From assembly GCA_000635535.1 (NCBI GenBank), contig JFMF01000039.1, forward strand, positions 1 through 22,722: a DNA stretch of 22,722 bases. The letters are read 5' to 3'. The notes beneath the pieces were generated by a model. The model was given only the letters and a program-made list of their open reading frames with translations. It was not told the origin of the DNA and ran no database searches. A program made the translations under genes and the position numbers. This DNA is from Prochlorococcus sp. scB243_496M6. GTDB lineage: Bacteria; Cyanobacteriota; Cyanobacteriia; PCC-6307; Cyanobiaceae. Positions 16,694 through 22,722 of this stretch are shown here, in pieces. The first letter of the stretch is position 1. Every line of letters begins with the position of its first letter.

Positions 16694-18361
16694 TTAGCGC
16701 TTAAGTTTTTCTAAACGTGAGCCTTTTCTCATAATTAATTGGCATTTAATCCAATCAATACTTATAGGTAGTGCAAAAAAAAGTGGCAATAATGCAAAAT
16801 TATTTTGTTTATTGGTTACAAGTAAAGCAGATGCAATTGATAAGCTTCCTATAAGAATTGAATGGCCAAGAGTTTTTTGAGCAGTAAACATTTTTTTAAA
16901 TTGTCTATCTGACTCTCCCATTCTTATTTGCAATTGTAAATCGCCCTGCTCTAATCTTTCTAAACTTTCATCTATTCTTTTGGGAATTCCAACAGCTTTC
17001 GATCCTAGTTCACCTACTTGCCTTCCAAATTGGTTTATTAAATCGTTGGGAGTTTGATTATTTGAAGTCATAATTTCTATTAAATAAGGCTTGGTAACTG
17101 ATACAAGATTAAACCCTGGGTCAAGCATTCTACCAACTCCCTCAAAAGTTGATAAAGCTCTCATCACAAAGATTAAATCTACTGGTAGTTGAAATGGTGT
17201 TTCATAAACAAGTTCGTATAAGTCTCCAGATAATTTTTCAATAATATTTGGACTAAATGGTGGCGTTAAGGCTTCTTTAAGCATCAATCTGACTAATCTT
17301 CTTACTGGTCCTACATCAACATCTTTTGAAATTAGCCCAGCTTGTTGTAATTGAGTGACAAGTGATGAGGCGTCTCTTAAAGCAGCGGCCTTAACCATCC
17401 CCCCTAATCTTGTTTGAAGATTATTTGAGATATTGCCCATCATCCCAAAATCATAAAAAATCAATTTACCTTCATTTGAAACTGCTAGATTCCCTGGATG
17501 AGGGTCTGCATGAAAAAAACCGTAATTGACTAGTTGTTTTAGATAACTGATGGCGCCTATTTCTGCGATTTTAGGTAAATCAATTTCTTGTGATTGTAAT
17601 TTTTCTAAATCGCTTATTTTTATTCCTTCTAGATAACCTAAACAAAGGACTTTTTCACTGCTCATATCCCAAATTACTTCAGGAACTTCAACATTTTCAT
17701 CATCAAGAAATTGCTGTCTAAATCTTGCTGCATATTGTGCTTCACAATTAAAATCAAGCTCCTTCATGAGAACTTTCCTACACTCTTTAGCAATCTCAAC
17801 CCAGTTTCTACCTCGACTCCAGTTCTTATTTTTCTGCAACAAACCGGCTATTTGCTGCATTATACCTAAATCAATAATAAATAATTCTTTTAAATTGGGT
17901 CTTTGAACTTTAAATACTACTTTCTTACCATCTTTTAAAGTAGCCTTATGTACCTGAGCTAGTGATGCTGATCCAACCGGATCGACTATAATTTGATCTA
18001 TTTCATTAAATTTATACCTTAGTTCTTTTCTTATAGTTTCTTCAACTTGCGCAAATGAAAAATTAGGAACTTGATCTTGTAATTTAGACAATTCCTGTAT
18101 CCAGGTATTAGGAATTAAGTCAGGTCTCGCTGATAATAATTGTCCAATTTTAATAAATGCTGATCCAAGCTTTATCAATTGATTAGTAAACCACCTAGCT
18201 CTTTTAATTTGGACCCTACTTTTTTCATTATTCTTAGTTTGGAAAATTGTAAATCTAATGTTATCTAGCCACAATTTTATTAGAAGCGAAATCAGAGTTA
18301 TCCAAATAAGAAAGGCCCTCTTCAATTTTTTAAAATGATAATAAAGAATGTGATAACTCAT
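16694..18361 (-). CDS. ABC1/ADCK/UbiB-family atypical protein kinase
   Basis: A 555-residue ABC1 (UbiB-like) protein. Visible signatures are KIGQ (71-74, the KxGQ motif), the Ala/Ser-rich nucleotide loop PVGSASLAQVH (128-138), invariant Lys151, the ExD pair Glu201/Asp203, the catalytic loop HADPHPGN (284-291) and DFG (304-306). All kinase-like residues are intact. There is a hydrophobic stretch near the N-terminus (about 18-32) and two C-terminal hydrophobic segments (about 500-540), suggesting membrane attachment. In cyanobacteria and plastids this family is linked to prenylquinone metabolism and thylakoid maintenance; the substrate here is not known. Its ATG overlaps the stop of the upstream small gene by 4 bases, so translation is probably coupled. 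Confidence 0.93.
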   Translation of the reverse strand: MSYHILYYHFKKLKRAFLIWITLISLLIKLWLDNIRFTIFQTKNNEKSRVQIKRARWFTNQLIKLGSAFIKIGQLLSARPDLIPNTWIQELSKLQDQVPNFSFAQVEETIRKELRYKFNEIDQIIVDPVGSASLAQVHKATLKDGKKVVFKVQRPNLKELFIIDLGIMQQIAGLLQKNKNWSRGRNWVEIAKECRKVLMKELDFNCEAQYAARFRQQFLDDENVEVPEVIWDMSSEKVLCLGYLEGIKISDLEKLQSQEIDLPKIAEIGAISYLKQLVNYGFFHADPHPGNLAVSNEGKLIFYDFGMMGNISNNLQTRLGGMVKAAALRDASSLVTQLQQAGLISKDVDVGPVRRLVRLMLKEALTPPFSPNIIEKLSGDLYELVYETPFQLPVDLIFVMRALSTFEGVGRMLDPGFNLVSVTKPYLIEIMTSNNQTPNDLINQFGRQVGELGSKAVGIPKRIDESLERLEQGDLQLQIRMGESDRQFKKMFTAQKTLGHSILIGSLSIASALLVTNKQNNFALLPLFFALPISIDWIKCQLIMRKGSRLEKLKR

Positions 18362-18675
18362 TTAAATTGATTATTTATAGATTTATTAAAAAAATCAATT
18401 TGCTTATTGATGCCTTCAATTTCATTTAAAGCTTTTTTTATATTGGAATCTTGATAAGTATTTTTGGACTCATTTTCTTGAATATTTTCGGTTTTTTCCA
18501 TCCTTGATGCTTCTTCGATTATGGATTCTTTCAAACTATCAAATTCTTTTTTGAGAATTTCAGGAGCATCCTGAGCAATATTTGTTGCTTCTTCAATTTT
18601 TTCAACCAAAATCTCGTTTAATTTTTCGGTTACTTTCTTAATGGCAGCTTTTAAAAGGTAGTCAGAGTTGGTCAT
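18358..18675 (-). CDS. Small helical/coiled-coil protein of unknown function, coupled to the ABC1 kinase gene
   Basis: A 105-residue, charged, Lys/Glu-rich protein without cysteine or membrane segment. Residues 1-60 carry heptad-like hydrophobics (IKKVTEKLNEILVEKIEEA, then LKKEFDSLKESIIEEA), and a second helix occupies about 75-105 after an Asn/Glu-rich linker. It should form a coiled coil or helical hairpin. The ATG at 18675 is the only reasonable start. Its stop overlaps the start of the ABC1 kinase gene (ATGA type), arguing for a joint role, perhaps as a partner or substrate. It vaguely resembles other small helical cyanobacterial proteins of the DUF6825 type, but I cannot support that by eye. 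Confidence 0.75.
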   Translation of the reverse strand: MTNSDYLLKAAIKKVTEKLNEILVEKIEEATNIAQDAPEILKKEFDSLKESIIEEASRMEKTENIQENESKNTYQDSNIKKALNEIEGINKQIDFFNKSINNQFK

Positions 18676-18929
18676 GAAAAATATAATGTTTCTACGGCAA
18701 ATAATTTTTCGATATGAACTAATAATAGATCAATACAGAACATTTCACGTAACCTATCATTTTGATAATTAATTTTTTATTTTTTTCCTATGTAAGTTTG
18801 TTTCTATATTATGCTTTTTTCTTTTTTTTCTTTTAACTTATATCTATATACAAGGTTAGGTATTTACATTAAAGATATCTTCTAACCAAGAGCTCATCTA
18901 ATTAACTACTAAAAAGGAGTTTTATTAAA
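18676..18929. other. Divergent intergenic region with a polypyrimidine tract
   Basis: These 254 bases separate the small coiled-coil gene (minus) from the TTG-started reductase gene (plus). They contain a TATATT box (18805-18810) as a possible plus-strand -10, and a run of T with few C (about 18814-18836). No tRNA, known small RNA or convincing reading frame is visible; a 24-codon ATG frame at 18811-18885 is dominated by the T run. Confidence 0.5.
18914..18919 (+). promoter_or_regulatory. Strong Shine-Dalgarno sequence for the TTG-started reductase
   Basis: AAGGAG lies 10 bases before the TTG at 18930. Most genes in this window have no recognisable Shine-Dalgarno sequence, so this one is notable and supports the TTG start; there is no in-frame ATG until well inside the FAD-binding domain. 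Confidence 0.65.
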
Positions 18930-19886
18930 TTGGAAATCATTGAGTCAGATGTAGTTATTATCGGAGGAGGTCCGGCAGGATGTACCTGCGCACTGTATAC
19001 ATCTCGTTCAAATTTAAAGACAGTAATTTTAGATAAAAATCCATCTGTTGGCGCCTTAGCAATAACTCATCAAATAGCTAATTATCCAGGTGTTCCGGTT
19101 GATATAAGTGGGGAGAAATTACTTACTCTAATGAGAGAACAGGCCGTGCAATATGGCACAGACTATAGAAGAGCACAAGTGTTTGGGATAGATGCTAGTG
19201 GAGAATGGAAAATGGTTTATACACCAGAAGGCACCTTCAAGGCTAAAGCACTTGTTCTTGCAAGTGGAGCTATGGGTAGGCCTGCCTCATTTAAGGGGGA
19301 AGCCGATTTTCTTGGAAAAGGAGTAAGTTATTGTGCTACTTGTGATGGAGCTTTTTACAAAAATAGAGAAGTTGCCGTAGTTGGAGTGAACAAGGAGGCA
19401 ATTGAAGAGGCAACTGTTCTTACTAAATTTGCTTCTACTGTACATTGGATTACATCAAGTGATCCTAAATCAGATAATGAAGAGGCTATGGAATTGATGG
19501 GAAATTCAAATATAAAACATTGGAGTAGAACAAGATTATTGGAAATTTTGGGTGATGATATGGGTGTGAATGGAGTTGTTGTAAAAAATAAGCAAGAAGA
19601 AAATCCTATTAATTTAAATTTAGATGGAGTCTTTGTCTACATGAGTGGTTCAAAGCCAATTACTGATTTTTTAGGGGATCAAATTGCTTTAAAAGAGGAC
19701 GGAGGAGTTATTGTGGATGACTTTATGTCTACAAACTCTGATGGAGTTTGGGCAATTGGAGATATCAGGAATACCCCATTTAAGCAAGCCGTTGTTGCAG
19801 CTTCTGATGGATGTATTGCAGCAATGTCAATTGATAGATATTTAAATAGTAGAAAAAATATAAGAGTTGATTGGATACACTCTTAA
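18930..19886 (+). CDS. Thioredoxin-reductase-fold flavoprotein lacking NADPH motifs (probable DDOR type)
   Basis: A 318-residue protein of the low-molecular-weight thioredoxin reductase fold. FAD binding is shown by GGGPAG (12-17) and the GDIR motif (277-280); the redox disulfide is CATC (Cys135, Cys138). The second nucleotide-binding domain is altered: the GGGxSA loop of true NADPH enzymes reads VGVNKEAIEEA (151-161), and the HRRxxxR phosphate-binding motif is replaced by ITSSDPKS (174-181). This matches the diflavin-linked disulfide oxidoreductase (DDOR) described from Gloeobacter and Synechocystis, where a second FAD takes the place of NADPH. It is therefore probably not an NADPH-thioredoxin reductase. 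The start is TTG with a strong Shine-Dalgarno sequence. Confidence 0.88.
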   Translation: MEIIESDVVIIGGGPAGCTCALYTSRSNLKTVILDKNPSVGALAITHQIANYPGVPVDISGEKLLTLMREQAVQYGTDYRRAQVFGIDASGEWKMVYTPEGTFKAKALVLASGAMGRPASFKGEADFLGKGVSYCATCDGAFYKNREVAVVGVNKEAIEEATVLTKFASTVHWITSSDPKSDNEEAMELMGNSNIKHWSRTRLLEILGDDMGVNGVVVKNKQEENPINLNLDGVFVYMSGSKPITDFLGDQIALKEDGGVIVDDFMSTNSDGVWAIGDIRNTPFKQAVVAASDGCIAAMSIDRYLNSRKNIRVDWIHS

Positions 19887-19910
19887 AGGGTTTAATATTA
19901 TTTCTTTGAA

Positions 19911-20192
19911 TTAGAGGGGTGTTGCTTCAGAAATATAGGCTACTCCACCGTAGTAGCTTAAGTCGTCTCTGATGTTATCTCTCATTTTATCTATTAATTC
20001 TTGCTCACAAAAAACAATTACATGAGCATTTGCTCCTAATCCTGTAAATTCCATATCTTCGGTAACCACTCTTTCAGGCCCTCTACCTGTGGCGTGTTTC
20101 ATAACCGTATATCCAGGTACATTGGCTTTTTCTAATGTTTTAATGATTGCATCTAGTTCTCTTTCACTAAATATCAAGTCTAATCTTTTCAT
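19911..20192 (-). CDS. sbtB: SbtB-like PII-type signalling protein (short form)
   Basis: A 93-residue ferredoxin-like PII homologue. SbtB proteins bind adenine nucleotides and regulate the adjacent bicarbonate transporter SbtA. The alpha-beta-alpha pattern is visible (MKRLDLIFSE, helix ERELDAIIKTLEKA, GYTVMKHATGRGPE, then beta strands AHVIVFC and GVAYISEA), with the flexible T-loop around residues 36-53. It ends at ATPL, without the C-terminal hairpin and CGPxGC redox motif seen in SbtB of several freshwater cyanobacteria. Only two bases separate its ATG from the sbtA stop. Identification rests largely on this neighbourhood plus the fold-like pattern. Confidence 0.85.
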   Translation of the reverse strand: MKRLDLIFSERELDAIIKTLEKANVPGYTVMKHATGRGPERVVTEDMEFTGLGANAHVIVFCEQELIDKMRDNIRDDLSYYGGVAYISEATPL

Positions 20193-20194
20193 TT

Positions 20195-21193
20195 TTATAA
20201 TGGGGACAATGGGATAATGGTATTTACTAAGCTCATATATATGGGAATGCCAAGAACTATATTGAATGGGAAAGTTAGACCTAGTGTAGTTGAAATATAA
20301 TAACTAGATTTAGCTTCTGGAACTGTCATCCTCATCGCTGCAGGAACTGCTAGATATGAGGCGCTAGCACATAAAACCACAAATAACAGTGCGTTGCCAG
20401 GTCCTAATGATAAAAATCTTGCAACGAAAACACCAATAAATGCGTTAAATAAAGGCATAAAAATGGCAAAGCCAATCAAGAAAGAACCCGCATTCTTCAG
20501 CCTCGGTAATCTTTGAGCAGCGACTATTCCCATATCTAATAAGAAGAAGCATTCGGCTCCGTAGAATAATTGTCCAGTAAAAGGTTCCATTTTTGCGATC
20601 CCTGAGGGATTACTGGATGCAGTGAGAAATCCTACAATTAAGCTTGAGAGCAATAAATAAACTGATCCATTCAAAAGTGATTCGTGTAATATTGCGCTTA
20701 GATGCATCTTTCTTGATTTTGGTCTATTTTTAGGAGCTGCAAATTTCACAAGTAATAATCCAACAATTATTGCAGGAGATTCCATTAAAGCTAAGGCGCC
20801 AACCATAAACCCATCAAAAGCTATTTTTTGACTTTCTAAAAAACTTTCTGCGGAAATAAATGTAACAGCACTAATTGAACCGTATGCTGCTGCTATTGCT
20901 GCTGAATTAAAGACATCAAACTTAAATCTTAAAATTAAAAATCCAATCAGTGGGATTACTAATGACATAAGTATTGCAGCACTTAAAGTAGGCAATACTT
21001 GATCTGTAAAACCACTTTTCTGTATCTCTATACCTCCTTTAAAACCAATAGCTAGTAATAGATATAAGGAGAAGAGTTTTGGTAATGGAGCTGGTATTTC
21101 TAAATCAGATTTAAAGAGTACTGATATTGCTCCAATCAAAAAGAAAAGAACTGGTGGGGCTAATACATTTTGCAGAATTGGATTTATTTCCAT
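20195..21193 (-). CDS. sbtA: SbtA-family sodium-dependent bicarbonate transporter
   Basis: A 332-residue polytopic membrane protein with about ten hydrophobic segments in two halves, and the family string LLLAIGFKGGIEI near residue 50. It belongs to the Sbt_1 family, whose founding member SbtA is a high-affinity Na+/HCO3- symporter of the plasma membrane. A central hydrophilic loop (about residues 155-170, APKNRPKSRKMH) separates the halves; it is short. It lies 6 bases after bicA and 2 bases before sbtB, so the three form one operon. Marine picocyanobacterial members are somewhat diverged from the characterised SbtA, so kinetics may differ. Confidence 0.92.
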   Translation of the reverse strand: MEINPILQNVLAPPVLFFLIGAISVLFKSDLEIPAPLPKLFSLYLLLAIGFKGGIEIQKSGFTDQVLPTLSAAILMSLVIPLIGFLILRFKFDVFNSAAIAAAYGSISAVTFISAESFLESQKIAFDGFMVGALALMESPAIIVGLLLVKFAAPKNRPKSRKMHLSAILHESLLNGSVYLLLSSLIVGFLTASSNPSGIAKMEPFTGQLFYGAECFFLLDMGIVAAQRLPRLKNAGSFLIGFAIFMPLFNAFIGVFVARFLSLGPGNALLFVVLCASASYLAVPAAMRMTVPEAKSSYYISTTLGLTFPFNIVLGIPIYMSLVNTIIPLSPL

Positions 21194-21199
21194 AAATTA

Positions 21200-22722
21200 T
21201 TAAGCTATTTCATTTAGAGCGGTTTCTAAAGCTTCTTTTCTTGTTTCAATAATGCCTTCAACCCCAAACTTAGCTAATCTGTCCTTTACTTTTTCATTTG
21301 CCCCAGCAACAAATGCTTTTCTGGAATTATTTTTTGCTTCCTGCATCATGTCCTCTATTGCGAGAGTTGCAGTCACTCCAAGTCTTGGCACGTCAGTTAT
21401 GTCTAGGATTAAAACCTTATAGTTTCTCACTAGCATCATTCTTTCAGATATGCCTTTGGCTGCTCCAAAACTAAGTGGTCCTTTAAGTCTAAATAACATT
21501 ACTTCTCCAGAACATCTATCTAGCAGTGCTTTTTCATCAGCAGGTAATGCATTTTTAGCTTGATCATCATTTGATAAAGGATTATCCTTATCCATACCCT
21601 CTAGTTGAGTTTCGGTTATTGAATCAATAGTGAGCATATTTGCAATGAATACACCGACTAAAACTGCCCAAATTAAATCCCAAAAAACAGTCATTAGGAG
21701 TACGCCGTACATCACTACTGATGTTTTTAAAGATAATTTGTGAGCTCTCCTCAAGAATCCCCAATCAATAATATCTAAACCAACTTTTATAAGAATTCCT
21801 GCTAGCAATGCAGTTGGTATTTGCTCAGCTAAAGGTCCTGCACCAACTAAAACTATCAACAATACAACCGAGTGAACCATTCCAGAAATGGGAGTTGATC
21901 CTCCAGATTTGACATTTATAACTGTTCTCATAGTTGCTCCTGCTCCAGGCAAACCTGAAAACAGACCTGCAACAGCATTTCCTATTCCTTGACCAATAAG
22001 TTCTCTATCAGAATTATGTTTTGTTTGAGAGATATTGTCTGCTACTAGAGATGTCAATAATGAGTCAATTGCACCAAGTACTGCTAGGACTAAGCCTGCT
22101 TTGAAAATAATTGGGAAATATTGATTAAAACTTGGGAAATTTAAAGATGGAACTCCCCTTGGGATTTCTCCGATTCTATCAATAGCTCCATCTCCAAAAA
22201 TTAATATTGATATTGGGGTAACTATCAATAAGGCCAAGAGAGGAGAAGGAACCCACTGACTTATTTTTCTTGGAGTAAGAAATACTATACCTAGTGTCAT
22301 TATTGCTACTCCAATAGCACCACCATTGGGCTGGAAATTTGAAAATACTGTAGTTAAAGATTCGACTACTCCACCTCGAGTGCTAATTCCAAGTAATGGA
22401 CCAATCTGAAGCGCAATGATTATTACTCCAATACCAGACATAAATCCTGAAACAACAGAATACGGAACTAAAGTAATGTATTTACCTAATTTTAAAATCC
22501 CGAATAATATTTGTAGTAAGCCGCCAATGACTACCGCTGCCATAACTAAAGGTAAAATTTGTCCTGCAGAAAGATCTCTTGGAACCCCTACTGCTGCTAA
22601 GCCTGCTACTACCCCTGCGACAGTTACACTCATTGGACCGGTAGGTCCACTAACTTGAGCAGGTGTTCCGCCAAATAATGCTGCTAAAAAACCAACTACT
22701 ACTGCTCCATATAGTCCATAAA
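21200..22722 (-). CDS. bicA: SulP-family bicarbonate transporter BicA, 5' end cut by window edge
   Basis: The frame is open to the window end, so the N-terminus (about 40-60 residues by comparison with usual BicA length) is missing. What is seen is the SulP transport domain with many membrane segments, including FGGTPAQVSGPTGPM (before the internal ATG at 22633), GLPGAGATMRT and GLFSGLPGAG, then a C-terminal STAS domain (last ~130 residues, from about LDRCSGEVMLFRLKGPLSFG). BicA is the low-affinity, high-flux Na+-dependent HCO3- transporter of cyanobacteria. The family also contains sulfate transporters, but the downstream sbtA-sbtB neighbours favour bicarbonate. The ATG at 22633 is internal. 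The promoter lies outside the window. Confidence 0.92.
   Translation of the reverse strand, partial: YGLYGAVVVGFLAALFGGTPAQVSGPTGPMSVTVAGVVAGLAAVGVPRDLSAGQILPLVMAAVVIGGLLQILFGILKLGKYITLVPYSVVSGFMSGIGVIIIALQIGPLLGISTRGGVVESLTTVFSNFQPNGGAIGVAIMTLGIVFLTPRKISQWVPSPLLALLIVTPISILIFGDGAIDRIGEIPRGVPSLNFPSFNQYFPIIFKAGLVLAVLGAIDSLLTSLVADNISQTKHNSDRELIGQGIGNAVAGLFSGLPGAGATMRTVINVKSGGSTPISGMVHSVVLLIVLVGAGPLAEQIPTALLAGILIKVGLDIIDWGFLRRAHKLSLKTSVVMYGVLLMTVFWDLIWAVLVGVFIANMLTIDSITETQLEGMDKDNPLSNDDQAKNALPADEKALLDRCSGEVMLFRLKGPLSFGAAKGISERMMLVRNYKVLILDITDVPRLGVTATLAIEDMMQEAKNNSRKAFVAGANEKVKDRLAKFGVEGIIETRKEALETALNEIA

Noticed and set aside
18811..18885. 24-codon ATG-led frame before the reductase gene
   Set aside because: The N-terminal half is encoded by a T run (Phe/Ser/Leu); nothing supports translation.
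22416..22658. 80-codon plus-strand frame opposite bicA
   Set aside because: Shadow of the SulP membrane domain; low-complexity Pro/Thr/Ala content.

Overview
This window reads as a piece of a small, streamlined, AT-rich cyanobacterial chromosome, most likely Prochlorococcus of a high-light clade. The reasons are a GC content of roughly one third by eye, intergenic gaps of 0-70 bp inside gene strings, frequent GTG/TTG starts, mostly absent Shine-Dalgarno sequences, a second ClpB (ClpB2-type), and a bicA-sbtA-sbtB bicarbonate-uptake cluster. The species call rests on remembered gene content and order, not on a search. Nothing here looks horizontally acquired: I see no insertion sequence, phage gene, CRISPR array, tRNA or rRNA.

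Layout. (1) Positions 1-854 hold the C-terminal half of a peptide-type ABC transporter ATPase, cut by the window edge. (2) On the minus strand, rbgA (ribosome-assembly GTPase) and an rluD-type pseudouridine synthase overlap and converge on it. (3) pgk is divergent from rbgA. A minus-strand exported protein of unknown function abuts pgk, followed by murG on plus. (4) The minus strand from 15134 down to 5929 carries clpB2, secE, nusG, rplK, rplA, rplJ, rplL, rnhA, pyrD and a CobC/CobD-like aminotransferase. The core is the conserved secE-nusG-L11-L1-L10-L7/L12 translation cluster, with a probable L10 leader and internal promoter before rplJ. The last three genes form a tight string. (5) eno is divergent from clpB2 and converges on a two-gene minus operon: a small coiled-coil protein translationally coupled to an ABC1/UbiB-type kinase. 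(6) A TTG-started thioredoxin-reductase homologue lacking the usual NADPH-binding motifs lies on plus. (7) A tight minus-strand operon bicA-sbtA-sbtB (bicA cut by the window end) supplies bicarbonate for the carbon-concentrating mechanism.

By function the window is housekeeping: translation and ribosome assembly, glycolysis (pgk, eno), wall and nucleotide synthesis, probable cobamide side-chain synthesis, protein folding or quality control, and inorganic-carbon uptake. No stretch longer than about 260 bases lacks a gene. The three largest gaps (2670-2882, 15135-15396, 18676-18929) are divergent promoter regions and are described below.

I did not find a clearly new multi-gene system. The most worthwhile leads are: loss of the NBD1 arginine fingers in the ClpB2-type protein; the NADPH-motif-less TrxB homologue (probably the diflavin DDOR type); an SbtB ending before the usual C-terminal redox loop; a C-terminal extension on RNase HI; a protein-like open stretch without a start codon upstream of clpB2; and several RNA or DNA dyads (before pgk, at the rnhA start, between rplK and rplA, and the rplJ leader).
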